A stretch of 64,000 bases of DNA. Origin: Lucifuga dentata. Its lineage: Eukaryota > Chordata > Actinopteri > Ophidiiformes > Bythitidae. Positions 11,701 to 24,320 of this stretch are shown here, one piece after another. Below the pieces are notes generated by a model, which was not told the origin of the DNA, did not search any database, and saw nothing but the letters and a program-made list of their open reading frames with translations. The translations under genes were made by a program, and so were the position numbers. The stretch is taken from the NCBI GenBank assembly GCA_014773175.1, contig VXCM01001398.1, positions 128,454 to 192,453 on the forward strand. Reading direction: 5' to 3'. Position 1 is the first letter of the stretch. Each line of letters starts with the position of its first letter.

Positions 11701-12903
11701 CAGGCCAGTTGAACGTAAAGAATGAGGAGCTGGAGGCCATGATCAAGGAGGCTCCCGGCCCCATCAACTTCACCGTCTTCCTCACCATGTTTGGAGAGAA
11801 GCTGAAGGGTGAGCGTCATTTCCCTTCATTAACTGTCATTCTTAAATTGTTTTGTGTTTCATATTATAGTTTTTTTTTTTTTTTTTTTTNTTTTTTTTTT
11901 TTTTTTTTTGAAGTGTCATAGCAGCATTTCAGATCTGTAACGGAAAACTCTTTCTGTCCTCACCAGGTGCTGACCCAGAGGACGTTATTCTTAGCGCTTT
12001 CAAGGTCCTGGACCCCGAGGGTACCGGAACCATCAAGAAGCAATTGTGAGCACTTATTATCTTTTCCTCTGCAATTACATTTTTTTTTTAAAGGTTATAG
12101 GGAATAACAACAACATGTCTTAATTTTTAATTAATTGTTAATTAAGTTTTTATTCATGTATTTCAGCCTTGAGGAGCTCCTGACCGCTCAGTGCGACAGG
12201 TTCTCCAAGGATGAGGTAAAGTTCCGGAGTTATTAAAAGAAAAAATTTTGGTCCATTGGTTATTTCACCTACCTACTAAAGGTGGAAAGTACTGTAACTA
12301 AATACATTTATACAAGTACGGTACTTAAGTATAATTTTAAAGTACTGGTACTTTACTTGAGTATAAGCACTTTCTACTGGTTTGCAGATTCAGAATTTAC
12401 ATTCAGCATGAGACAAACTCATAAAATATCATCATTCCTTCATTCTTTTCTTCCTTGCCTCTTCTTCCTTGTTTCTGTCCTTCTCTCCTTTCATTTTGCT
12501 TTTTTCCTTTTTTACTCCTTCCTTCCGTCATTCGTTTTCTTCATTCTTCACTTCCTACATTATTTCCGATTCCTTATATCCTTTCCTCATTTCTTCTTTC
12601 CTTATTTCTTCCTTCTTCCCTTGCTTCCTTCCCTACCTTCCTTCCTTAACTGATCTGAAATCCTGATAATAGGACATTTTGCAGCTAATAATTACATTTG
12701 ACTTGAAACTGTGAATGAAGTGCTTTTACTTGTTGCACCTCTTCCACCACTGTGAATGATTTTGGCATGGCAAGGTTCCAACCTGTGTCCTCCGTCCTCA
12801 GATTAAGAACATGTGGGCCGCCTTCCCCCCAGATGTTGCCGGCAACGTAGACTACAAGAACATCTGCTACGTCATCACACACGGAGAGGAGAAGGAGGAG
12901 TAA
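8703..12903 (+). CDS. mylpf: Fast skeletal muscle myosin regulatory light chain
   Basis: Seven coding exons: 8703-8705 (only the ATG), 9394-9492, 11136-11211, 11704-11808, 11967-12045, 12167-12215 and 12802-12903. All borders are GT-AG, phases agree, and the total is 170 aa, the usual length. The product binds the neck of sarcomeric myosin heavy chain and tunes contraction. The lysine/arginine-rich start ([12 protein letters not shown]) and SSNVFSMF carry the kinase-target serines. The first EF-hand loop is intact ([12 protein letters not shown], residues 40-51). The C-terminal half ([34 protein letters not shown]) matches the fast skeletal MYLPF type rather than cardiac MYL2. Introns are rich in repeats. 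Duplicate mylpfa/mylpfb genes exist in fish; I cannot say which this is. Confidence 0.96.
10628..11095. mobile_element. Teleost AAGTACATTT-type repeat in mylpf intron 2
   Basis: It begins near 'ggcgtaaagtaaccaagtac' and ends near 'cttccattactgg'. It carries the family phrases ccaagtacatttacccaagt, ttattccaccacatttatctg and tacttaagtaaat. Same family as 1037-1603. Boundaries are approximate. Confidence 0.6.
11245..11690. mobile_element. Teleost AAGTACATTT-type repeat in mylpf intron 3
   Basis: It starts at 'gaggaggaagtaactaagta' and continues with tacatttactctactctcgagtat, ending near 'cttcgttaaagtatttgcg'. A pyrimidine-rich stretch (about 11468-11515) lies in the middle. Boundaries are approximate. 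Confidence 0.6.
12281..12755. mobile_element. Teleost AAGTACATTT-type repeat in mylpf intron 6
   Basis: Left end 'aaaggtggaaagtactgtaa' and right end 'cacctcttccaccactgtg' are inverted relative to one another (GGTGGAA versus TTCCACC). The interior contains an expanded CTTC-rich tract (about 12435-12645). It fills most of the last intron of mylpf. Confidence 0.65.
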
Positions 12904-13598
12904 AGAGCGCGCTAGAAGAGAAGAAAGACAGCAATCCCTTTGCTATTCTGCCTTCCCTGCCCTTTCTTTCCTCCTCTTCCTCCCTTCTTCCTTCTGTGTA
13001 ACCCATGTGCTCTGTCACTCATGTTCAAACCAAAGACTCCTCATGCATGAGAGGGCCGACGCTCATGGGACGTCTATGTTTGCTTATGGGGAATTGGGAT
13101 TATTTTCAATAAAATTATCCTGTAACATCATTTCCATCCACAACCTTTTCTCAACCACCTTTTTTCTTGCATCCTCCATCTTCTCACCAACTACACCCAT
13201 CTACACTCTGACTCCAGCCTCTGAGGTGTTTGTGTGAGTGAAAATGTGTCCCGCGTTCCTCCATGTCAAAGAGGAAGAATGTCTTCTGAGGCCACACCAA
13301 ACATGGGGACCTCATTCCAAATTTTGAAGATGTCCTCTTAGGTAGATGAGGTGAGAGGATGGAGAGTGCTGGAGGGTTCGAGAGAAAAGGCTGTCTCCTT
13401 AAAGCGATGACGGCTTTTTCTCAAAGAGTGGAAAAACAGTGTGATGGAGAGGAGAGAAAGGACCGAAAGAAAACATTCAAGTCTTCGAGTTCTTTCCCTC
13501 TGCTCCTTCCTGCATTACTCAAATCTCCTTTTTTTCCATATGCTATGAATGGAGTCTTCCTCATCTTCCTCTGTAATGAATAAAAGGGACAAACTGTG

Positions 13599-13604
13599 AA
13601 TAAA
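13599..13604 (+). promoter_or_regulatory. Polyadenylation signal candidate of mylpf
   Basis: AATAAA at 13599-13604, about 695 bp after the stop codon and followed by a T-rich stretch. Earlier AATAAA hexamers at 13109-13114 and 13579-13584 are alternatives. Confidence 0.5.
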
Positions 13605-16426
13605 ATCTCTTTCCTTTTGTACAATAGTGTCTCTGTTCAGTGGCTCTGTGGGAGAGGGTCTGAGGGAGGAAACCAGGGAAGGTCTGGTCAGAACATATCT
13701 CAACCCCTCACATATAGTAAAAATACACTTCTAGTGTCACCTAGTGGACGTTCCTAGCAGGTGCCTTAACAGAGGGGCAGGGGGAATTTTACCCAAATTA
13801 TCACCTGTATACTGCACTCCCACTAAATAAATCAAATGTCCTGCTCTCAAAATTTAACTTAAGTGAAAATAAACATTAGCACTAAATAGTAATCAAGTAC
13901 TAAAAGTAAAATTCCTTTAAATTATTTTTAATCTCCTGCTTTGGTGACTTTGATGTTTTCAGATCAGAAGGAAGGAAATGAACTATGGAAAGGAAGAAAA
14001 GAATGTTTAATTTTTCATTTGACCAAATGACCCTCCAAAATGGAGACATATCTCCATTTTGGGGGGATTTTCATGTTTACAGATCAGTTGATGAAGGAAG
14101 GAAGGAAGGAAGGAAGGAAGGAAGGAAGGGACAAAAGTGAAGGAAAGACATAAGAAAGAAATTAAGAGAAAAAAATGTAAAAATGATAGGGAGAGAACAA
14201 AATGAAAAGAAATAAATGAAATAAGGTAAAAAGAAAGGAAAGAAAAAGAAGGGAAAAAGATAATGAATGATAGCAGTAGCACTATTTTATGAACTAGTGT
14301 TGAATGTAAAATTTAAATCCAAGTAACAAGTAGACAGAAATTCTCAAAGTAACTGAACATTCATAATAGCACTGCTGTTCTGAATGTTCAAGTGAAGCTA
14401 AAACAAACCAAAACAGCAGGATGATTTAATATATTATGGTTTATTACTCATCATCACAAATGTCATTATCATTATCAATTAAATACATCAGTTGTAGATC
14501 TTCTGAAGGAATGAATTCAATTAGCTATGACTTCATTTCACTTTCGCCAGAGTTTCATGTAAACTTAAAAACACAAAAAGAAACGGCATGTGGCAAAAAC
14601 GAGATGAATAAGAAAAAAAACAAAACAAAACAAAACAAAACAGCTGAGACACATTAAATATTTGCATCAGTGGGGTTATTCCCAGTCAAATATCAAGCAC
14701 GGCGATTTCAGGATCAATGCAGAAATACACAAAGAGCCTGACAGAAGTGCATTTCTCAATTAATCCTCACTAATATTGCAGAGCTGAGCACTAAATCTAC
14801 ACCAGGAAATCAGAAACTAGAGTTTATTTGATCATTCGCAACATCTTGAGCCGTTTGCGAAGAGAAATGACATGAGATATTGCTCAGAACTTGTAACCTC
14901 TACAGTAGCATAGAACTCATTTCCATGGCAACAGTCTGATCACCACTGTTGGCAGCAATGGCGTCAGAAGTGACATCAGCGCTGCAGCAAAACACATCAA
15001 CAGTCGTAATGCGGTTTTGCATAGATGTGGTCAAGTTATCTTGACTAATCTGCGCCTATAGTGCACTGGACTCTAATAAGTCAGGGAGAAATGTTTGATT
15101 ATATATATATTTTGTTAATTACAGAGATGCCAAGACCTGAAATAAGCAAAAACATTGATTCATTAATATGGAGGACATGATGGATGCAATTATGCAAAAA
15201 TCCATCTAATCCTGAATGGAAAAGTTGCCTTTAAAGAGCAACTTTTTTTTTTTGCCATAAAAAGCATTTACACTAACTAGGTGGCACTTGTCATCGTATA
15301 CTGATGGGGTTCAGTGCCATTTAACATATGCATAAATATGTTACAGTACAGAAACACTGCATGTTATTAGGTTTGGGAGTTAGTCTGTAAATCATTATGA
15401 ATGTTACAACACAAAGATAAGAGTTTCAATGAGAGCAACTCGTTATACAGTACGATTAAGACCTTCAGCTCCCAAAAACTGTCTCCATCACTCATCTCGG
15501 TTCTTATTGTTTTGTCGGTTTTCTCTCCAACTCTGTTTAATACTGTGCTTCAGTAAACCGGAACCTCGTGAGCCTAAACTGATCAAATCCCAACAATTTG
15601 GTAAACGTAAAAATAGCACAACATGCATCGAGTTTGTTCTGTAAAATCGGAGGACCTAACGTGCAAAGAAACAAAAAAAAAAAAGTNAAAAAAAAAAAAG
15701 TGAAAAAATAAACACTTTATCTGATCCTCCTGTGACTACATGGTGTGCAGTCAGCCTTCCTTCCAGTCGACCAGGTGTCTCGCATACAAAAATAGTCCGA
15801 CCAAAATAATAATAATTCATAATATAACTATATCTGATTAAATTAACCACTTTGTACATAAATACATCAGAGCCCAAAGGTCAGAGGTTAATGCTACATT
15901 GGCACACCTGGCACCCTAGTCAAGTGATTTCCTGTAAGATCTCCAGGCAGACTCACGGGATGAATCTTATTTTCTACATCATACGTCGGAGGAACGGTCG
16001 ACTTCAGCGGTGCTTTGTGACGAAATGAGAAGTGCAAAAATAATCCTTCATTCTTTTAAGAGACTTTAAATCACATCCTGACAGGTAAAGACTTAAAAGT
16101 CCTTACCCACACTGAAATTTGGCGAAATAAAAATGCATATTTTCTTCGTCAAAAGCAGAATAACACTAAATGACAGACTGACTTTTGGTGTATCATATGT
16201 TGCACTTTCTCTCAAGAGTACATCAACATCAGAGTCACGGAATTTAAAAGAGGAAATTAAAAACATTAACATACTCCCGTTTTTTTTTTTTTTTNTTTTT
16301 TTTTTTTTTTGGAGACAATAAACACACCTAATTTAACACCTGACAGCCAGCACGACATGATGTCCCATTCTGTTTGCTGTCCTTTCATCTGCACCTCTGC
16401 TTCATCCCTCCATTTCACCCATCAGG
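13605..16426. other. Convergent intergenic region between mylpf and tbc1d10b
   Basis: No supported gene. Bases about 13850-14360 hold a degraded AAGTACATTT-type repeat with an (AAGG)n tract at 14095-14129. Long poly-A/T runs with single N's occur at 15687 and 16295. Part of this interval is probably the long 3' UTR of tbc1d10b: tttatt (AATAAA on the - strand) occurs at 14439-14444 and 16427-16432. Confidence 0.45.
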
Positions 16427-16432
16427 TTTATT
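16427..16432 (-). promoter_or_regulatory. Polyadenylation signal candidate of tbc1d10b
   Basis: AATAAA on the - strand, about 730 bases past the stop codon. Another lies further downstream at 14439-14444, so the true end is uncertain. Confidence 0.35.
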
Positions 16433-17164
16433 AAAAAAGAAAGAGAAGGGTGTGGAGAGAAGCACGGGGAGGATTAACGAGAGAAAAGAAGCAGGTAGAG
16501 GGAAATCAAAAACAGGGAGATCACACGTAGAATAGCAACACGTTTCACTACACTACTAAGGCACACACGCACTCACAACATTTAGCATCACAATAAATAT
16601 CCTCCATTACTAGTATTACTGTCTTCAGTGCCTGTGTTTGAGAAGCTTTTCTTTCTTTCTGGGTCAGATAACCGTAAATGAGAACTGACGGGGCATATGG
16701 AGTGCTAACAGGATCCTACATTGGTACAATTTATTATTTACATATGCTATGGCACAATAACTACTTCTGCAAACCTCTGCTTCATCAGTTCCTTCATTAA
16801 GTGTTTCTCTTTCCACTGCCATCAATCAAATTAAAACAACAAAAATTGAAATTAAAAGTGAAAATGACTGTGACCGTCTGCTTCACTCACAGTCCGCGCT
16901 CCAGTTGCAAAAGGAAATTTGTCCCATTTAACTAAAACTCAGTGAAAAAGAAAGCATTGAGCAAGGGGGCAAAAAGCCCCCAAGGTGCTATTAAAACCTT
17001 TATCCAGTTGTCTCCACCATAGTCCAGCGACTACGTTAAGTCTTTAAAATGGTGCATTGGACAGGAAGGATCCCATTTTTTCACTGTTTGGGGGTCTTTT
17101 ATTCCCCTTGACCTCTTTTTTTTTTGTTCAGCTTCCCTTTTCATCATCGTGGAATGATAGAGAA

Positions 17165-20100
17165 CTAGGCCAAATCTTTTGCTGCTGCAGCTCCATTTTT
17201 GTCCTCGGACTCTCCTCCGCCTTTGTCCTTTTTCTTCCCCCCTTTATCTTTTCTCTTTTCTTTTTCTTTTTCTAGCCTCTCCTTCTCCTTCTTGAGCCTC
17301 TCTTTCTCAGCCTTGTCCTTCTCCTTCTTTTCCTTCAGTTTTTTCTTCTCATCCTCCTTTTCCTTCTTCTTGTCTTCTTTGTTTTTCTTCTTTTTCTTCC
17401 CATCTTCCTCTCCAGCTGTTGCATCGGGTGCTGGTGCCACATCTTTTTTTGCATCTGGACAGGGTGGCAGAGGAGCGTTGTTTGCCGTGGGAGAGGGGAT
17501 GGTGAGAGTGAACTGCTCAGAGACGACCTTTGGGGCGGGGGTCAGAGTGTTGGGTGGTGGTGGTGGTGTGCTTTGAGCTGGGGCTGAAGAACCAGACTGG
17601 CCCTGCGCTGAAGTGGCCTCTGAGGCCTCAGCAGGCCCATGTGACCGGGCAGCTGCATTGCCGACTAGGGGGTTCTGAACTTGAGGTGCCCTTGGACTCG
17701 CCCCAGGAGGAATGGGCGGTTTCTGGCTGGAAGCATGACTTGGGCTTAAAGCTGCAGGGGGTGACTGAGGAGGCAGGCCCTCCATCTTTGACGGCCCTGA
17801 GAAGGAACCCTTCTTGGTGTAAGATTGGAAAGGAGTCTTGGACCTGCGGAAGCCGGGGAGTGACAGGAGGCTAGAAGAGGCCCTGAGGGGTCCTGGCGGT
17901 GGGACTGGACTTCCCAGGAAGGAGAAGCTGCCGCCCGAACTGATGGCGGCGGCACGGCGCTTGCACTCGTAGATGGCCCTTGAACCATGGAGGCGGCGGC
18001 CTGACTGGTGTGTCAGTTCTCCTCTGGACTCCCTCCACTTCCTCACCTGGATGCTGCACTCCCTCTCTATAAAAGTCTCCGTCACTGGGAGGATAACGAC
18101 CTGAACGACAGGATGTTGGACAGACCAAAACAGACAGAGGAAGTGAATATTACTCCACACAGACTGACTCACAACTCGTGTTGCTGACTAACAAAAGGTT
18201 TTGTGAGTATTTCTGGTTTATGAAGCACAGAGAGACCCACCTCCTGCACCAGCATGTCCTCTCTGATGGTGTCGGGTGCGATGTTCCTTAGACGTTCCAT
18301 AGTTTCATACATGCCCTGTAGTTCCCGAAGTTTATCCACGGAGCCGAGCATCTGCTTCAGCAGCACCAGACCCACACGAAAGACTATCTTCACCCCTGCA
18401 ACCAGAATTCATTTATGTTTCTGATCAAATAATAATAATAATTCTGCACAACTTAAACACATCTTTAACAAATGTGTTTCCACACATTTTTTTTACAGCT
18501 AAAAACCAACTCAACTTCCAACTCAAGCAAACATAAAAAAAAACAAAAATTGTGATAGAAGAAAGAAAATTTAGCTATCTCAGTTTTTCTAATTTGTTCC
18601 CTCATAAATAATGGAAACCCGTACCTTCACAGAAGAACATGTCCCACACACGTAGTACACAGGACCATGGTAAGGTGCGTGAGAAGATACACATAAACCA
18701 TTCAGTCATATAGAGAATGGGATCAATCTTAAACTTCTTGAGATGACGGTACGCCATTGGACATGTACGCCGTAACATAGAGAAGAAGATCTCTCCATCC
18801 AACTGGATCGCTTCCTAAAGGAATTTTAAGATGGAATGTGTCAATAAAGTTGACAAGAATTTACTCACAGGTGAGACTGAGAGGCAGACAGACAGAAGTG
18901 ACTTCATTCACTCACCAGCCCTGCGCTGTAGTAGCCAGGAAGATACTTCTCACATATCTGGACGAGGCACCAGAAAGCTTGCTGCAGAAATGTATTAAAA
19001 AAAAAACAATTAGGGTTCTGCTTTTTTTTTTTAAGTTAATTTTAGTACAATCTGTGGTCTAAATGTAAACAGATGCATGATTGGAACGTGTTATCACTCC
19101 CAAATTGACTGCAAGGTCATTTAAAACACAATACAACTAAAAATAAATTATTCATATCTTATGATCTGGATAAAGGTTTGTGTATGTCAGCAACTTTAGT
19201 CAGCAGCTCACCTCAGCAGGCATATGCATGAGCAGCACTGCAGCCACTGGAGCCTGAGCCTGGCAGTAGCCTTCATCAGGCCGGTAGATGGTGTAAGCCT
19301 TCAGGATCCTGTACAGATCCTGTTGCCTGCAGGAACAACAGCTAAAATTACACAGTGGCCAAACACACCAAAATACCTGACCGGTTGATGCACTTCGCTG
19401 TTACTCATAAAAAAAAAAAAAAAGAAGAATAAAGGAACTAAAGCAGAAGGTGTCTAGATGTAAGAAATCCAAATTTTATAAAAAGGAATACTGTATACAC
19501 CTCAGATACAAGCGAAAAATTTTCAAACGAATTTTTTCAAATGTACCCATGACCACCACGAGCAGCAAACATCTCATGGAAGGGGAACTGTCTGTGTAGG
19601 TCCTTCTCTATGATGTCCAGCCATTTAGCTTCTCCCGGCTCTCTCTCCAGTTCCTGCAAGCGCAAAATGAAAGAAAACCTTCATATAAATTCTCAGTAAC
19701 TCAAGTAGTAAGTTCAAAATCAAAGCTGTTTGGGCTACAAAGGCCTGTATGAAAGCAGGTTTGACAGAATGAACAACTTAAAAATGAAAAGGTTCCAGCT
19801 AAGGCCGGATCCCCTCAAGTCTGAATGTGGAGGCAGGGCCCTGACAGTCAGGATTACCGGCCCTGATAAGAGGCTTACAGCTAGCTGCGTCTGTGTCTGC
19901 ACCAAGTTAGCGCCCTGCAGCTCTAATTGCTACTCAGCTACAACTTTCCCTTCCAGTGGTCCTCAATTACAAACCATCACTTTGATAAAATACCCTGTTG
20001 TTCTCAATCCAGCTGCATCTCACATTATGAGAGGAGATACTAGATTTAAAGAATTTAAGCTCAAACCACAAGATTCTGCCTAATAATATAAAAGAAGAAG

Positions 20101-22636
20101 TATATTTTTGTGGTAATGATATAATGACGTTTGGGTTGGTGATAATACCTCAAATTTTCCAGGGTTGGCATCCAGGAGCTCTTTGCTATTGGACAGCAGC
20201 TGCCAGGCTTTGGCTCTGAGAGATGAAGGAATCCCTTTCCTGCAGCGCAACTTCACCTATAACAGATGTGTGGGATTTTCCACAAGGATAAGGCACCATG
20301 TTTGCAATTTCACCCAATTTTTACTGAGAAATCATCTGATATTTGCTAAAAAAAGGAACACTTGGATTTTATTTTCCCATGCACTTCAAATGTTGTGTTT
20401 CCTGCTCTAAGGAGACACATTTAACTTCAGTTTAGTTTAGTTTCAGTAAATTAGCTGATCTAAGACTAAGTACAGTTTAGATTGTGATTCCAATGATAGA
20501 AAATAAAGAGGAAATGTTACTAAAACCTGAAAATAATGAGCCCTAAAGGTATAACAAAATAGTATACCAAAAACATGACCACACATTGGGAAAGTGGTAT
20601 TTACAGTTTTCACTCATAATTTTAAACAAGAACCTAAAGGCAAAGGGAAAGACTTTTCAGGCTGATGTTTGATGTTTCATACCTTTTGGAAGCGATGTTT
20701 AATCCACTTGTCCCAGTTGTTGAACATGTCAAGCCATTTTATCTCCCTCTGTCTGGACACGTCGACACGCAATTCCTTTTCACTGCACAAGTGAGTAATA
20801 TAAAATGATTATCTCATCGACAGAAGTGGGAAGTACTGGTTTTCTATTTCATATTGCTAAATATTGCACCAGATATGTTCGGGGGGATTTTAGCACATAA
20901 TATGGCTCATTCGCTCTCCAACATTCATGCCTACTCTACTACATTAACCTCTGGTCATCCTTACACTAACCAGAATGCACTATCGCTACCCACAGTAAAT
21001 TAATAAACGCTTTAATTATTCAATAGGGGAAGAGCAATAGCTTATCAGAAAAACTGGAAGCAAATCTGACAAAAAAAGAGAAGGAGAGACCAGATGGATG
21101 TGACAGGGGTGACACGACACAAAGACACATAGTCAGTACTTATTGAGTCACAAAAACTGCTCTCAGCACTATCTGAGTCAGGCCAAGGGGAGATAAAGGA
21201 CGGACAGATATGTTTAGAGCAGCAGAGAAGGAGGGGTGGTCAGGAAAGAGAGGGTGAGACTGGCAGGACTGGAAGATCTCTAAGGGGCAGATGGGTGACA
21301 AGAGTGAATCAGATGGCTGAGGAAGGAAAAGCGACGGATCAAAAGGATGATTCTCACTAGGCAGGATTCATCTACAGTATGTGTAAAACTACACTCCAGC
21401 CATAATCTAATGTTGTCTCATACTGCACACAGTAAGATGTCTGCATGGAACTCGAGCTTATATTTTCTTCCTTCAACAGCCATACATAAATGTGTATTTC
21501 TACTCTGAGAGCATCTCATATCTATTAGTTAGACATCAAATAAAATGGTGAGAATAGACAGGTGCAACAGAAATCTCTTATTTGCACAATGACCAGACGA
21601 TTTGATTATATGAAAAGCTGTTTTGATGCCTTAATACCTACCCGCCTTCGCTGTACTGACTCCCACCAAGGAAGCCGTATTTATCAGTGCGTCTGATAGC
21701 CAAGCCGTTGATCTCCGAGTCGGAGCCCACAGAGCTTCCATCATCTCCCAGCCCTGACAGAGACTCTAATGTCCCTGACATCAAGCTGGCAGACTCCAGG
21801 TAGCTGAGGGTGTCAGGGGCTGGCCGGGGCTTTGGGTTGGGTGGGGAGGCCGGCTCTTGGATCACAGGGACTGAAGGGCTGGGGGGTCCAGCTCTTATGG
21901 GAGTGCTGGGTGTTTCTACTTTCCTTGCTCCACTGGGAGTGTCAGATTTTGGGGGCACAGGAGGAGGCTGGGTTTGAGGGGTTTGTGCTTGTTGTAGTGG
22001 CTGGGGTTTCTCCTCTTCAGCCATTTCAGCTGATGTTCCAGTAAGATCTGAGCCTGCAGTGGCTTGGGGCTGGTTTGCTGCGATCTGAGCATCATCTGTA
22101 ACAGGATTAGGATTGTGGGTGACATGGACATTGGGGTAGAGATTAGGACCAGGATTAGAGTCGGGAGAGGAGGATGCCTGGCTCTGAGCTAACGGCTCAC
22201 TTGACTGTGTAGGGGTATCTGGTATAGCATTCAGGAGCTCTGCACATGCGGGGTCACTGGTCATCCTTTCCTGTTTAGTGGCACCAGTGGCCACCCCAAT
22301 CTCTGCAACTTTCTCTGTTGCATCCACACTCTGTGGAGCAGTGTCTTGTACCAAAGAGGGGCAAGGGGTCTCAGCAGAGATTTTGGGAGGACATGAGCAT
22401 GGACCATGTGTTGGAGGAGGAGCCACGGATGAACCCCCTGACTGTGCAGCAAGTGTGTTACCAATCAAAGCTTTGCCACTGTAGAGAGAAGACTTAGGTA
22501 TGGGTTCTTCCCTGGTGGATTCCACAGCGGGGGTGTTTGGAGCAGGGATGATTGCTGAGGGCAGAGGGATGGATGGAGGTGCATGAGGTTCTCCTAGTGC
22601 AGGTGGTGATGGGCTTAGAGTGGAAATTTCAGCCAT
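17165..22636 (-). CDS. tbc1d10b: TBC1 domain family member 10B (Rab GTPase-activating protein)
   Basis: Nine coding exons on the - strand: 21642-22636, 20683-20782, 20149-20256, 19547-19653, 19212-19326, 18916-18981, 18625-18814, 18241-18395 and 17165-18100; phases agree and give 923 aa. The first exon encodes about 331 residues of Ser/Pro-rich disorder ending in [11 protein letters not shown], the conserved TBC1D10 lead-in. The TBC domain follows. Both catalytic fingers are present: IxxDxxR (IEKDLHR) and YxQ (EGYCQ). Order and wording ([41 protein letters not shown]) match TBC1D10B. The family stimulates GTP hydrolysis by Rabs such as Rab35, Rab27 and Rab22A in endocytic and exocytic traffic. 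The tail is Pro-rich, then strongly Lys/Glu-rich (about the last 80 residues). For the last exon I chose the acceptor before 18100, since it keeps the conserved LPVTE and the frame. Confidence 0.95.
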
Positions 22637-23850
22637 GGTTCCACCCTGATCACTCCTTTACAGATAAAGGAAAAACAATAGGGTTGAATTTGGGGCCACA
22701 ACAGTCATGTAAATGAAGCCTGCAGCTGTTTGGTTCATAAACATCATTAAACATCAGAGGTAAATGCTCTGCTACAACTCATAAAAATTAAAAACTTGGT
22801 GGTCAGCTCTTGACAAAACGATGTGTTAAGACAAACAGCTCTGGTCATTTTCTCTGAGGCCTGAGCCCAGAGTTCCTCATCCTAAAATTGGAGCAGCAGA
22901 GAAGTTATATTTTGAAATTGTGGAAATTCCTTGGAGACAGTGCAAAGAACTGCAAACCATATATTAATATAGAAATGCAGTTTGATAACACTAAAATAGC
23001 TTCCAGCCTTGTTTTAAAATTGTAACTTCATTTTGTAGCTTCAATCATTACACTCACATATTGTTCCAACAAATAATAATAGTTATAGAACAATTACCAG
23101 AAATAGACACTTCTACGTTTAATCTTTGATAAAAACACGAACACATATGCATGCTTCCTGACAGAGCTAACAAGCATCTGCAACTTTCTACAAGTGAAAG
23201 CATATACGGTAATTATGCTAGACAACACAGAATATTAGATTTTAAAAGCAGCAAAACAAGTAGCTTACAACTACTTTGATATTCTACTTTACCACAATGT
23301 TCCTTCACCAGATTATCCAAATGGAAAACACAACGACATTGTCAACAAAGCAGCATTAACAAACGAACAGTTTGTTCTACAGCATCAACGGTTGGCTACA
23401 AAGCGCCCCGTTGATCCGGTATCATGCAGATGAAGGAGGTTAATGCTGGTATTGGTGCTAACGATTTCCTGCAACAGCTAATAGCATCGACCACTTTTGT
23501 TGTCATATCCTCTCTAGAGGCCACTCTCCAAGTGCCACAACTTCCTGATTCAGCACACAGAAGCTAAGGTTTACTAACAGCTAACAGTCAACACCCTCCC
23601 TCGTTCCCGGCCAGGCCCTAGCCGAGCTGTGGCCACGGCCTTGTCCACCCACTGCCCGGACAACCACAACTTTAATCCGCTGGCCAACTCACCCGCGACC
23701 GGCGTGTCACTGTGTTGCGTCCGCCTGGGCAGCCAGGGGGCTCTTGCCCATGCGTCCCCCCGCCACAGCTCCGGTACGTGACCTTCTCCGTTAATGAAAA
23801 TACAAAAAGGCGAAACCGGCGACAGTAGCAGCTCAACGATGAGAACTTGG
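22637..23850 (-). promoter_or_regulatory. 5' UTR exon and promoter region of tbc1d10b (inferred)
   Basis: The first coding exon seems to start at 22655 behind an acceptor (ctgtaaag), leaving 19 leader bases. Upstream, at 23692, a perfect donor (gtgagt on the - strand) ends a GC-rich block (about 23693-23830) with several CpGs, a typical noncoding first exon. A short repeated motif 'gctagctaagttag' lies beyond it at about 23870-23905. No expression data, so approximate. Confidence 0.5.
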
Positions 23851-24289
23851 AACGTCCCGAAACTGGCGAGTTAGCTAGCTAAGTTAGAAGCTAGCTAAGT
23901 TAGCTTAATTTAGCTTAATGTAACTATTAGCAGCGCTTGTGTTCTGTTGTGGTTAGCTTAGCTTGCTAGCTGAAAGTCTCGGTTCAGTCGGTTAGACATG
24001 CAGACTCTCTGAGACAATTCTGACCAATATCAAACAACCTTCGTGTAACATTTTTTCATTCTGAAGCTAAATGACTTTCTTTGTTGTATTTATCCAGTGC
24101 TAGCGGCAAGGAGCATCCACATCCAAACCCAGCCGCCTGCGTTTCCTACTGACAGCTACGTGCGCGCTCCCGTCAGTGTCATCGGGCACTCAGACGCATC
24201 CGCACAGGTCAGGAGCCTCCCTTCCAGTTAACTGCAGTAAATTGTGTCCAATTAACAAGTGAAACAGCAGCCCTATAATAAATGTGTTT

Positions 24290-24320
<31 letters not shown>

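Noticed and set aside
13359..13583. Small open frame in the mylpf 3' region
   Set aside because: It lies in the probable 3' UTR and has no recognisable domain or codon signal.
17199..17576. Ser/Phe-rich open frame on the + strand
   Set aside because: It is the reverse complement of the Lys/Glu-rich tail of tbc1d10b.
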